Of a DNA stretch of 17,954 bases, positions 6,833 to 13,504 are shown piece by piece; position 1 is the stretch's first letter, and the number at the start of each line of letters is the position of its first letter. This DNA comes from Acidimicrobiales bacterium. GTDB lineage: Bacteria; Actinomycetota; Acidimicrobiia; Acidimicrobiales; Palsa-688. Under the pieces are notes generated by a model. The model made no database searches. It saw nothing but the letters and a program-made list of their open reading frames with translations, and was not told where the DNA came from. The position numbers and the translations under genes were made by a program. The stretch covers positions 1-17,954 of the forward strand of contig JAFAWZ010000169.1 in the NCBI GenBank assembly GCA_019241495.1, given 5' to 3'.

Positions 6833-8017
6833 GTGAACCAAAAGCTCGAGCTCCGGACCACCGCGATGGCTTCTCATGGCCATGCGGTCGGCCGCGCCCC
6901 GGATGGAAAGGTGGTCTTCGTGGGCGGGGCGCTACCAGGCGAGCTCGTACGAGTTGAGCTCACCGGCGACAAGAGCAGGTACGCGACGGCCCGGACCACT
7001 GAAGTGCTCGATGCCTCACCAGACCGCGTCGCCCCACCGTGCCCCCATGTCGCGTCAGGTTGCGGCGGCTGCCAGTGGCAGCACGTGACGCTACCGGCCC
7101 AACGCCGGCTGAAACGCCAGATCGTGGAGGAATCACTTCACCGGTTGGGCCATCTGCGACCACCGCAGTTGGAGCCGACCGTGGAGCTGGCGCCGTGGGC
7201 CTACCGCACCAGCCTGCGGGCTGGTGTCCGGGACGGACGAGCCGCGCTGAGGCGACTCCGGTCCGCTGACCTGGTCCCCGCCGCCGGCTGCCTGATCGCC
7301 CATCCCCTCCTTTCCGACCTGCTGGAGGGACGCCGGTACGGGCGGGCCCGTGAGGTCATATTGCGCTGCGGGGCCAACACCGGCGATCGGCTGGTGGCCA
7401 CGATCCCGGCCCGGTTGGCGGTCCAGGTCCCCGCCGGTGTTCGGCCCGATCACCTCGAGGAGCTGGCCGCTGGACAGCGATGGCGGATCTCGGCCAAATC
7501 CTTCTTCCAGAGCCGCCCCGACGGGGTGGACGCTCTGGCCCAGCTCGTTTCGGCGGCGGCCCACGAGCTGGCGTTCGAGCTGGGAAAGCCCGGCCGGGCT
7601 GCCGATCTCTACAGCGGGGTGGGCGTCTTCGCCGGGGTATTGGCTCATGCCGGCTGGTCGGTTGTGGCGGTGGAAGGCTCTGCGAGCGCGTTCGACGACT
7701 CCAGGGTCAACTTGCGTGGGCTCGAGGTGGAAGCCACACGAGGCGACGTAGGCCGGTGGACGCCCGAACCGGTGGACATGGTGGTAGCCGACCCGAGCCG
7801 GGACGGGCTCGGGCGAGACGCCGTCGCAGTGATCGCAGGCACCGGAGCACGGCGAGTGGTATTGATCAGCTGCGATGTCGCCAGCCTGGCCAGAGACGCC
7901 GCGCTCCTCGGTGAAATCGGCTACAGAGTGCGATCGATCACGCCGGTGGACCTTTTTCCTCAAACCTTCCATCTCGAAGTTGTCAGTGTTTATGACAGGG
8001 CGAACGGAAGACCGTGA
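6833..8017 (+). CDS. RlmD/TrmA-family 23S rRNA or tRNA (uracil-5)-methyltransferase, Fe-S type
   Basis: 394 aa. An N-terminal TRAM domain (about 1-60, including GHAVGRAPDGKVVFVGGALPGE) is followed by a [4Fe-4S] site, C70-x6-C77-x2-C80 (CPHVASGCGGC) plus C153 in AAGCLIAHPLL. The C-terminal Rossmann domain has the SAM loop DLYSGVGVFAGVLA (259-271), DPSRDGLG (320-327), the nucleophile Cys347 in SCDVASLARD, and Glu382 near the C-terminus as the expected base. The family makes 5-methyluridine in 23S rRNA or tRNA using SAM. Which uridine is modified cannot be read from sequence, so no symbol is given. The GTG at 6833 has GGAG only 2 bases upstream, and TACCAT at 6817-6822 would place a -10 close enough for a near-leaderless start. 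Its stop overlaps the next gene by 4 bases. Confidence 0.92.
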   Translation: MNQKLELRTTAMASHGHAVGRAPDGKVVFVGGALPGELVRVELTGDKSRYATARTTEVLDASPDRVAPPCPHVASGCGGCQWQHVTLPAQRRLKRQIVEESLHRLGHLRPPQLEPTVELAPWAYRTSLRAGVRDGRAALRRLRSADLVPAAGCLIAHPLLSDLLEGRRYGRAREVILRCGANTGDRLVATIPARLAVQVPAGVRPDHLEELAAGQRWRISAKSFFQSRPDGVDALAQLVSAAAHELAFELGKPGRAADLYSGVGVFAGVLAHAGWSVVAVEGSASAFDDSRVNLRGLEVEATRGDVGRWTPEPVDMVVADPSRDGLGRDAVAVIAGTGARRVVLISCDVASLARDAALLGEIGYRVRSITPVDLFPQTFHLEVVSVYDRANGRP

Positions 8018-8871
8018 ACCTGGACGAGGCCGCCAACGAGCTGTACCGCCTTGACCCGGCCGAGTTCACCACCCGGCGCGATGCCGTGGCTCGAGAGCTG
8101 CGCCAGGCCGGTGACCGGGAGCTGGCGGGTGCGGTAAAAGCGCTCAGGCGACCCAGCGCCGGAGCCTCCGTCGTGAACCGGCTCGTCTGGGCGCAGCCTG
8201 ACGAGTTGGGCCGCCTCCTGCAGCTCGGCAACGAGATGAGGCGAGCCCAGGCTTCGTTGGCCGCTGACGAGCTGCGGGCTCTGCGCCGCCAGCGGCAGCA
8301 GCTGGTAGCCGCCTTGGCGCAGGAAGCACTACGGCTGGCCGTCGAGGCTGGCCACTCGGTCAGTGCGGCCACCGAGCGAGAAGTCGAGTCGACACTGGAC
8401 GCGGCGTGGGCCGACGAGGACGCGGGCGCGGCGGTCGGGACCGGGCGCTTGATCAGAGCGCTCCGCCGTCAGGGGATGGAGCCGGTCGACCTCGATGGTG
8501 CAGTCGCCGGGAGCCGGGATCGGATGCCGGACAAAGAGCCGGTCCCCCAGCTGAACGCGCTCCCACCCGGGGCGCGCCGGGAGGCAGAGATCGCGGAGGC
8601 CGCCGCCCGGGCTGCGCTGGAAGGCGCGGAAGCCGAGCTCGCGGGAGCCGAGATCGGCCTACGCCACGCCGAGGACCACGACAGCCAGGTCCGCCGGCAG
8701 GTGCAGCACCTGCAGGCCGCCCTCGAAGGGGCGCTCGACGAGGCCCGCCAGGCCGGGGACCGGCTGCGTGAGGCACTCCAGCGCCGCGACAGCCTCCTGG
8801 AGCGGAGCAAGCGGGCCCGACTGGAGCATGACTCGGCCGCGGCTCGGCTTCGAGACCTCGACAGATCCTGA
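8014..8871 (+). CDS. Hypothetical alpha-helical/coiled-coil protein
   Basis: 285 aa, unrecognised function. The N-terminal 110 residues (LYRLDPAEFTTRRDAVARELRQAGDRELAGAVKALRRP, written here as two adjoining helices: residues about 10-27 and 28-47) resemble a widespread actinobacterial hypothetical family with a P-x-x-F-x-x-x-R start. A SASVVNR-like segment and Arg/Gln-rich helices follow. From about residue 190 to the end the protein is a long Ala/Glu/Arg heptad-like coiled coil (EAEIAEAAARAALEGAEAEL and onward). It has no signal peptide, membrane span or catalytic motif. GTG at 8014 overlaps the TGA of the methyltransferase (GTGA) with GGAAG just upstream, so the two are translationally coupled. 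A structural or RNA/ribosome-associated role next to an rRNA/tRNA modifier is conceivable but unproven. Confidence 0.85.
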   Translation: MNLDEAANELYRLDPAEFTTRRDAVARELRQAGDRELAGAVKALRRPSAGASVVNRLVWAQPDELGRLLQLGNEMRRAQASLAADELRALRRQRQQLVAALAQEALRLAVEAGHSVSAATEREVESTLDAAWADEDAGAAVGTGRLIRALRRQGMEPVDLDGAVAGSRDRMPDKEPVPQLNALPPGARREAEIAEAAARAALEGAEAELAGAEIGLRHAEDHDSQVRRQVQHLQAALEGALDEARQAGDRLREALQRRDSLLERSKRARLEHDSAAARLRDLDRS

Positions 8872-8907
8872 GCACGAAGGGCTGGACTCTCGCCTCAGGG
8901 ACGGGCA

Positions 8908-8930
8908 AGCGGGACTTCATCCCTCCCGCT
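8908..8930. terminator. Hairpin between convergent genes (7-bp stem, no T-tract)
   Basis: AGCGGGA (8908-8914) and TCCCGCT (8924-8930) pair perfectly around a 9-nt loop in the 129-bp gap between two convergent genes. A bidirectional terminator is the natural reading, but neither strand has a T-run after it. Confidence 0.4.
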
Positions 8931-9000
8931 CATCCCCGCCAACCGGGCCGCGGCCTTGGAGCCGTGCCGAGTCGGGCGCCGTGACGACTGACGTCAAGCG

Positions 9001-10206
9001 TCATCGCAGGAGACGGAAGGTCTCGCGGATCTCGGCAATGGCGATGTCCGGTTCCTCCGCTGGCCCGAAATGCCCTCCATGGGGGTAGCTCGAGGCGCGC
9101 CGGATGTTGAAGTAGTCGGGGCACCAAGAGCGCGACCGGCCGGTCAGCTCGTCGCGATCGAAGAAGGTGATGCCGGTAGGCGCCTCGACTACTGGCCTGC
9201 GATCGTGTGACGCCTGCCATGAGTGAAACACCATGTCGTGGTAGGCCTTCATCGAGCTGCCGATGCTGTCGGTGTACCAGTAGAGGGAGAAGGTCGTTAG
9301 GAGGAAATCGGCGTCAAAAGCATCGAGGACGTCTCCGTCGTTGTCACTCCACGTGGCACGGCGGTGCAGCAGCCAGGCGAGGAGGCCGGCTGGCGAGTCG
9401 GTCAGCGCGGCCGCCAGCGTCTGGGGCTCGAGCGCGTGCACGGTCAGGTGGGCCGACGGGGTGCGCCGGCGCAGAGCGGGCGCCGGAGTGAACACGGGAT
9501 CAGCGGGCATCTCGGCGGGGCGGGCCATACCGAAGTCGGGGCCGATGTCCAACGGGCTCTCTCCCCGGAAGACCCCGAGGGGCACGACACCGAACAACTG
9601 CAACCCGATCAGGGAATCGGCATGCTTGTGGCCGAGCTGCTCGGCTGCCAAAGCGCCCATGTCGCCGCCCGCGACGGCGAAGCGCTCGTAGCCCAGTACG
9701 TCGCGCATCAGCTTCACGAACACGTCGGCCATCTGGGTAAATCCCATGGGCCGCACCGCTAGTGGGGTGGAGAAGGTGAAGCCCGGAAGCGATACCACCA
9801 CCACGTCGAACGCGTCCTCGGGGTCACCGCCGTAGGCACCGGGGTCGGCCAGGCGGTCGATCGAGGCGTGCCAATCCCAGAACGTCCATGGCCATCCGTG
9901 CAGGAGGAGGAGCGGGACCGGTGCAGGACCACGCCCACGGCGCAGGACGTAGTGGAGAGCGATCCCGTCGACGTCCACGCGGAAGTGATCGAAGCCGTTC
10001 AGGGCTCGTTGGGCGGCTTCCCAGTCGAAGTCGAGCCAGCGGGCGACCCATTGATCCAGAAGGCCGGTCGGAAGACCGTACTCCCAGGTGGCGTCACGAT
10101 CGGGGGCGAAGCGGGTTGCTTTCAGACGAGCATGAAGATCGTCGACGCGTCCGGTCGGCACGCGGATCTCGAACTGCTCGGGTTGGCGGGCCGTCACGAT
10201 TGCCAT
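9001..10206 (-). CDS. Epoxide hydrolase, alpha/beta-hydrolase fold with EHN N-terminal domain
   Basis: 401 aa. The N-terminal EHN domain (about 10-110: FEIRVPTGRVDDLHARLKAT, then WEYGLPTGLLDQWV) is the cap-side domain of microsomal-type epoxide hydrolases. HGWP (103-106) is the oxyanion motif. GGDMGA (180-185) carries the nucleophile Asp182, although most relatives have GGDWGA. Tyr residues in YWYTDSIGSS (309-318) are in the epoxide-activating region, and PHGGHFGPAEEP places the catalytic His379. The enzyme should hydrolyse an epoxide to a vicinal diol in the cytosol; the substrate is unknown. The start ATG (10206-10204) has no clear Shine-Dalgarno, but TAATGT on the minus strand (10221-10216) could be a -10 for a near-leaderless mRNA. 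It is divergent from the SDR gene, which could oxidise a diol or alcohol product. Confidence 0.93.
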   Translation of the reverse strand: MAIVTARQPEQFEIRVPTGRVDDLHARLKATRFAPDRDATWEYGLPTGLLDQWVARWLDFDWEAAQRALNGFDHFRVDVDGIALHYVLRRGRGPAPVPLLLLHGWPWTFWDWHASIDRLADPGAYGGDPEDAFDVVVVSLPGFTFSTPLAVRPMGFTQMADVFVKLMRDVLGYERFAVAGGDMGALAAEQLGHKHADSLIGLQLFGVVPLGVFRGESPLDIGPDFGMARPAEMPADPVFTPAPALRRRTPSAHLTVHALEPQTLAAALTDSPAGLLAWLLHRRATWSDNDGDVLDAFDADFLLTTFSLYWYTDSIGSSMKAYHDMVFHSWQASHDRRPVVEAPTGITFFDRDELTGRSRSWCPDYFNIRRASSYPHGGHFGPAEEPDIAIAEIRETFRLLR

Positions 10207-10214
10207 GCGGCCGC

Positions 10215-10233
10215 GACATTACATGTACCTGTC
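10215..10233. promoter_or_regulatory. Candidate promoter/operator with TACATGTA palindrome upstream of the epoxide hydrolase
   Basis: The perfect palindrome TACATGTA (10220-10227) lies 13 bases before the epoxide hydrolase ATG. It overlaps a minus-strand -10-like TAATGT and is flanked by GACA and TGTC. A repressor bound here would cover the promoter. No match to a named regulator is claimed. Confidence 0.35.
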
Positions 10234-10250
10234 TGGCCAGGCCGGGTCGA

Positions 10251-10277
10251 GTACGTTCCGAGCTCATGGAACGGTAC
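10251..10277. promoter_or_regulatory. Inverted repeat in the divergent epoxide hydrolase/SDR spacer, candidate operator
   Basis: GTACGTTCC (10251-10259) and GGAACGGTAC (10268-10277) are inverted copies differing by one inserted base, separated by the 8-mer GAGCTCAT. Placement in the middle of a 140-bp divergent spacer fits an operator for a dimeric regulator controlling both genes. It is not an SOS box, since the GAAC/GTTC halves are in the opposite order. Confidence 0.45.
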
Positions 10278-10346
10278 CCCGAATCGCTCTGGGGCGTCGA
10301 CCACTCCGGCTAGCACACCGACCACCAGACAGAAGGCCGTGACTCC

Positions 10347-11183
10347 ATGTATCGCTTCAAGGGAAAGAGGGTCCTCGTCACCGGGGCCGCATCGGGGATC
10401 GGCCGAGCAACGGCCCTCCGCTTCACCGCCGAGGGCGCCGTCCTCGGTCTTTGCGACTTGAACCACGAGTCACTCACCGCCGTCGGGTCAGAGACCGGAC
10501 TGGCGCTGGGGGAGCTCTTCATGCGGACGGTCGATGTCGCCGATGGTGAGGCCCTCGAACGTTTCGTAGTCGACGCCGGGCAGGCACTCGGCGGGATCGA
10601 CATCTTGGTCAACAATGCGGGCATCGGTTGTTTCGGCCACATCGACGAGATCACACCCGATCAGTGGAGGCGGGTATTTGCGGTCGACGTCGATGCCATC
10701 TTCTATGCGTCGCGCGCCGCGCTTCCGTTCTTGCGAACCAGCACAGGGTGCATCGTCAATACCGCGTCGATCTCTGGCTTGTTCGGAGACCCCGGTTTGG
10801 CGGCCTACTGCGCGGCGAAGGGCAGCGTGGTGAACCTCACCAGGCAGCTCGCCGTCGACCACGCGCCCGAGGGCATCCGGGTGAACTGCGTCTGTCCTGG
10901 CGGAACGAGCTCGCCCATGCTACGCAGCCATCTGCGCGACGCCGCGTTCGTGGACGAATACGCCCGCACCGTTCCGATGGGCCGAGTCGGAACCCCTGAG
11001 GAGATGGCGGCCGGCATCACCTTCCTCGCGTCGAGCGATGCCAGTTACATAACGGGCACCGAGCTCACGATTGACGGCGGGGTCACCGCCCAGACCGGGC
11101 AGCCCCATTTCGATCGTCTTTATCGAGAACGCGGATGGGACCAGAGGATCTTCAGGCAGACGCGCTCTGAAGGCGGTTCCTGA
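10347..11183 (+). CDS. SDR-family NAD(P)-dependent oxidoreductase
   Basis: 278 aa, classical short-chain dehydrogenase/reductase. The Rossmann glycine motif TGAASGIG is at 12-19. Asp37 (CDLNHE) at the end of beta-2 favours NAD(H) over NADP(H). NNAG is at 89-92, and the catalytic residues are Ser141, Tyr154 and Lys158 with the expected S-x12-Y-x3-K spacing. CPGG follows beta-6, and LTIDGG near residue 245 is the usual C-terminal motif. About 30 further residues (from TGQPHFDRLYRERGW) extend past this usual end and may shape the substrate pocket. Substrate is unknown; oxidation of an alcohol or diol linked to the divergent epoxide hydrolase is inference. AGAAGG (10331-10336) precedes the ATG by 10 bases. 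The last codons lie in a 13-bp tandem duplication. Confidence 0.93.
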   Translation: MYRFKGKRVLVTGAASGIGRATALRFTAEGAVLGLCDLNHESLTAVGSETGLALGELFMRTVDVADGEALERFVVDAGQALGGIDILVNNAGIGCFGHIDEITPDQWRRVFAVDVDAIFYASRAALPFLRTSTGCIVNTASISGLFGDPGLAAYCAAKGSVVNLTRQLAVDHAPEGIRVNCVCPGGTSSPMLRSHLRDAAFVDEYARTVPMGRVGTPEEMAAGITFLASSDASYITGTELTIDGGVTAQTGQPHFDRLYRERGWDQRIFRQTRSEGGS

Positions 11184-11193
11184 AGGCGGTTCA
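11168..11193. repeat. 13-bp tandem duplication across the SDR stop codon
   Basis: TGAAGGCGGTTC followed by one base (C in copy one, A in copy two) is repeated in tandem at 11168-11180 and 11181-11193. The first copy encodes the last SDR codons, and the TGA opening the second copy is the stop codon. The second copy also forms the left arm of the palindrome at 11185-11202. Confidence 0.85.
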
Positions 11194-11202
11194 TGAACCG
11201 CC
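11185..11202. terminator. 18-bp perfect palindrome at the SDR/cupin convergence, probable bidirectional terminator
   Basis: GGCGGTTCATGAACCGCC is perfectly self-complementary. It covers the stop codon of the cupin gene and starts 2 bases after the SDR stop. As RNA it gives a strong GC-rich stem from either strand, suited to stopping convergent transcription. No T-tract follows, as is common in high-GC actinobacteria. Confidence 0.5.
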
Positions 11203-11700
11203 GCGGCCTGAGCCTGGATGGTCGTGGGCCCAACGAATCGGGTTGGTCTCCAACCATTCGATGGTCAGCTCCGCGAGGGGCGTCGTGCGCACCTCCAACC
11301 ACGTGAGACCCCGAGGACCAGCCTGGATCCCGTACGGGTTCCCGGCCGGGGTGAACCACCCTTCTCCCACGCCCAGCTCTCGGCTCCCTTGCAGGGCCGA
11401 ACCCTCCATGACGAAGACGAGCTGATCGGTGTTGTGACGATGGCGGGGCACGTTGAACCCGGGCGGGACACGCGTCTGCAGGATGTTGTAGCCGCCGCAA
11501 TCGATCGGCTGGATCTCCATGTCCTTGAAGTACTCATGGAGATCGACCTTCCCCACGATCTCATCCGGGAACTGGCCCCCACCGTCGACGGGTACGTCCA
11601 CTGGGAACCACGGTGCATCCCCGATGTCGAAGAACAAGGTCTTGGTCCGGCCCGCGCCACTAGCTTGCGAGAAAACATCCTGGACAGACGCATTCGTCAC
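11191..11700 (-). CDS. Cupin-domain protein
   Basis: 169 aa from the GTG at 11700-11698, which has AGGGGG about 6 bases upstream; a longer frame from 11802 would run into the inverted-repeat element and adds Ser/Cys-rich unconserved residues. A single cupin barrel is visible. Motif 1 is GFNVPRHRHNTDQLVFVMEG (81-100), giving His87, His89 and Gln93 where Glu is more usual. Motif 2 reads GEGWFTPAGNPYG (112-124), with Tyr at the place of the third metal His. A metal may still be bound in an altered way, or the protein may bind a ligand without redox chemistry. The N-terminal 60 residues (FDIGDAPWFPVD) resemble small cupins found near catabolic enzymes. It is convergent with the SDR gene with 7 bases between stops. 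Function unknown. Confidence 0.85.
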   Translation of the reverse strand: MTNASVQDVFSQASGAGRTKTLFFDIGDAPWFPVDVPVDGGGQFPDEIVGKVDLHEYFKDMEIQPIDCGGYNILQTRVPPGFNVPRHRHNTDQLVFVMEGSALQGSRELGVGEGWFTPAGNPYGIQAGPRGLTWLEVRTTPLAELTIEWLETNPIRWAHDHPGSGRGGS

Positions 11701-11751
11701 GACAACCCCCTCATGGCAAACCCTCCCACGAGATACCTCGACACATCCTAA

Positions 11752-11894
11752 GCGCCCGGGACAGGATTGAGTAAACGAAGAGGAGGCGGCGGCACTAGAC
11801 ATATGACGATATAGGCCGTGGCCTGGCTATGCGACTGAGATGGGTTCCGAGTGCCTCCGCCTCCTCTTCGTTCAAGTTGTCCTGTCCCGGGCAC
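11752..11894. mobile_element. 143-bp MITE-like element with 45-bp inverted arms
   Basis: The left arm (11752-11796) and the reverse complement of the right arm (11850-11894) align without gaps at 37 of 45 positions. Seven of the arm positions, 16-22, form the block where most of the mismatches fall; the flanking parts CCCGGGACAGGA and AACGAAGAGGAGGCGG are identical. The 53-bp centre holds a smaller hairpin (11811-11830, ATAG/CTAT with GGCC pairs). CTAA stands at both edges (11748-11751 and 11894-11897), which could be a 4-bp target duplication. There is no coding capacity. A non-autonomous transposon is the first reading; a large structured RNA or cruciform regulatory site between the cupin and the Rho-N gene is the second. 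Confidence 0.6.
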
Positions 11895-11977
11895 TAACCC
11901 GGTTCATCGGGCGAGCCACCGGGAAGGATCAGGACTGAAGGATCAGACCACGGACCAGGCAACGAGAAGGTGGTGTC

Positions 11978-12304
11978 ATGCCACAGAAGGCGTGGAGCAA
12001 CAAGCGGGAACGGCAGTACGAGCACATCCTCCACGGTCTCGAGGACCGAGGTCGTTCGGAGAGGGAGGCCAAGTCCATAGCCGCTCGCACCGTGAACAAG
12101 GAGCGGGCCCAAGCCGGAGAGGCCGACCGCCGCAGCCGGACGTCGACGGCTGACATCTCTTCGGGTCGCCGAGGCGGTCTGCGATCTCACCGAGGCCCTG
12201 GTGGGCCAACCTATGCCCAGCTGTACAACGAGGCACGCCAGCGCCGTGTCAAAGGGCGCTCGAAGATGAACAAGACCCAGCTGGCGCGTGCTCTCGGGCG
12301 CTAG
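11978..12304 (+). CDS. Small basic Rho-N-domain protein, often annotated 'plasmid stabilization protein'
   Basis: 108 aa, strongly basic. The N-terminal helix pair (SNKRERQYEHILHGLEDRGR, 7-26) and the segment AARTVNKERAQAG match a well-conserved small actinobacterial protein. The central SSGRRGGLRSHRGPGGPT (61-78) is a Gly/Arg linker that may touch nucleic acid. The C-terminus (YAQLYNEARQRRVKGRSKMN and on, 79-108) is a Rho-termination-factor N-terminal-like SAP/LEM-type fold, LY-x2-A-x4-VKGRSKM-x-K-x2-L-x-RAL. Databases often carry the name plasmid stabilization protein for this family, but I know of no function shown for it and nothing plasmid-like is nearby. GAGAAGG (11964-11970) precedes the ATG by 7 bases. 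The stop is 24 bases before udgX, so the two are probably co-transcribed. Confidence 0.88.
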   Translation: MPQKAWSNKRERQYEHILHGLEDRGRSEREAKSIAARTVNKERAQAGEADRRSRTSTADISSGRRGGLRSHRGPGGPTYAQLYNEARQRRVKGRSKMNKTQLARALGR

Positions 12305-12328
12305 CGGTAGAGCCGTCAGGATGGCATA

Positions 12329-12922
12329 GTGAATGCCACGCTGGCGTCCCTGAAGGCTTCGGCCGCGGACTGCCGGGCCTGTGACCTGTGGAGCCGAGCC
12401 ACCCGGGCGGTGTTCGGCGAGGGCCCGGCCCCTGCAGCGATGATGCTGATCGGCGAGCAACCAGGCGATGAAGAGGACAGGTCGGGTCGACCGTTCGTGG
12501 GACCTGCAGGCCGCGTGCTCGACCGGGCACTCACGGAGGCGGGGATCGAACGGGCCGACATTTATGTGACCAATGTGGTCAAACATTTCAAATGGAAGCC
12601 CCAAGGGAAGCGACGGATCCACGACAGACCGAACCGCACTGAAGTGGCCGCCTGCCATCCCTGGCTGGCCAGCGAGCTAGAGATAGTCCGGCCGCAGGTC
12701 CTCGTGCTCCTCGGGGCCACGGCAGCCCACGCCCTGCTCGGCCAGGCGTTCTCTGTCAGCCGCGAACGGGGCCGCGACCTGTTGGGGACCAGCCTCGCCC
12801 CACACGTGATCGCGACTATCCATCCATCTGCGATTCTGCGTGTCCCCGCTGACGCTGACCGCGAAGTTGCCCTAGGCCACCTTAGATCGGACCTTTCGAG
12901 CGCCTCATCCTTGCTCCAATAG
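12329..12922 (+). CDS. udgX: UdgX, uracil-DNA glycosylase-like protein that cross-links to uracil sites
   Basis: 197 aa, family-4-like uracil-DNA glycosylase fold. The UdgX hallmarks are present: GEQPGDEED (42-50) as motif A and the insertion loop KRRIH (94-98), whose His98 corresponds to the residue that in Mycobacterium smegmatis UdgX forms a covalent bond with the abasic site after uracil release. Cys15, Cys18 and Cys109 match three Fe-S ligands; His86 in VVKHFK stands where ordinary family 4 enzymes have the third Cys, so it is probably the fourth ligand. HPSAILR (165-171) is motif B. UdgX works once per molecule and stays attached, marking uracil for downstream repair. The GTG at 12329 has AGG 8 bases upstream. 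No SOS box is visible upstream. It follows the Rho-N gene closely. Confidence 0.95.
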   Translation: MNATLASLKASAADCRACDLWSRATRAVFGEGPAPAAMMLIGEQPGDEEDRSGRPFVGPAGRVLDRALTEAGIERADIYVTNVVKHFKWKPQGKRRIHDRPNRTEVAACHPWLASELEIVRPQVLVLLGATAAHALLGQAFSVSRERGRDLLGTSLAPHVIATIHPSAILRVPADADREVALGHLRSDLSSASSLLQ

Positions 12923-12987
12923 CCACGCCAACGCCCTGAGCGCTCGGTAACTGTTTTGCCCATGCTGGTGGCGGGAATCAACTAGGC

Positions 12988-13500
12988 ATGCGCCGGGTCC
13001 TTGCGCTTGCTGCCTGGGGCTACGTCGTGTGGGTCATCCTCACGTGGACACTGACACTGGAGCAGCTGGTGTTCGGAGGCGTCGTGGCGGTCGCCGTGGC
13101 GGTGATGCTGGCTCCGTTGGGCGGCGTAATCGGGCCATGGTGGCTTTTCACGCCGCGCCGCCTTCTGGTCGTCGTCCACCTGATCGCCGAGGTCGTCAGG
13201 AGGATCCTGGTCGCGAACGTCAAGCTCGCGGCGCGGATCTGGTCACCCCGGCTCCCGCTCTCGAGCGGGATGGTGATCACGCCAACACATGAGCGAGGCG
13301 ATGGCGGCATAGCCGCCGTCGGGATCATCACGTCGTTGATCGTCGACAACCAGATCACCGATATCGACCGGCGGCGCCACCTGTTTCAGTACCACGCCGT
13401 GGCGGTACCCCCCGAGAACCGCGCCGCGGCCAGGCGGGCGATCAACGGACCGATCGAGGACCTGCTTGCTCGTTTCGAAATCCGCGAGCCGGCCAGGTGA
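12988..13500 (+). CDS. mnhE: Na+/H+ antiporter subunit MnhE/MrpE
   Basis: 170 aa, first gene of the antiporter operon. Two N-terminal membrane helices (about 5-50: AAWGYVVWVILTWTL and QLVFGGVVAVAVAVMLAPLG) and an amphipathic helix lead to the cytoplasmic domain. SGMVITPTHERGDGGIAAVG and IITSLIVDNQITDID are variants of the MrpE core in which N-SITLTPGT is usual. It is homologous to MbhA of the archaeal Mbh complex. The ATG at 12988 has only a weak AGG close by; a 65-bp gap separates it from udgX, and an operon promoter in that gap is likely but I could not identify one. The stop TGA sits next to the ribosome binding site of mnhF. Confidence 0.87.
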   Translation: MRRVLALAAWGYVVWVILTWTLTLEQLVFGGVVAVAVAVMLAPLGGVIGPWWLFTPRRLLVVVHLIAEVVRRILVANVKLAARIWSPRLPLSSGMVITPTHERGDGGIAAVGIITSLIVDNQITDIDRRRHLFQYHAVAVPPENRAAARRAINGPIEDLLARFEIREPAR

Positions 13501-13504
13501 GGAG

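Noticed and set aside
5947..6957. A 336-codon plus-strand frame running from dnaE2 into the methyltransferase gene
   Set aside because: It overlaps two firmly identified genes in another frame, and its Pro/Arg-rich product has no domain.
10255..10272. GTTCC-N8-GGAAC as a second SOS box
   Set aside because: LexA sites of this type need GAAC-N4-GTTC; here the half sites are in reverse order and the spacer is 8 bases.
10266..10313. A 15-codon upstream ORF before the SDR gene (MERYPESLWGVDHSG)
   Set aside because: No Shine-Dalgarno sequence, its start lies inside the inverted repeat, and there is no attenuator-like structure after it.
11701..11802. Longer cupin start at 11802
   Set aside because: The added 34 residues run through the left inverted arm and are low in conservation signals; GTG 11700 has a strong AGGGGG at good spacing.
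11752..11894. Integron attC site as explanation of the long inverted repeat
   Set aside because: The ends lack the RYYYAAC/GTTRRRY core sites, and no integrase or cassette array is present.
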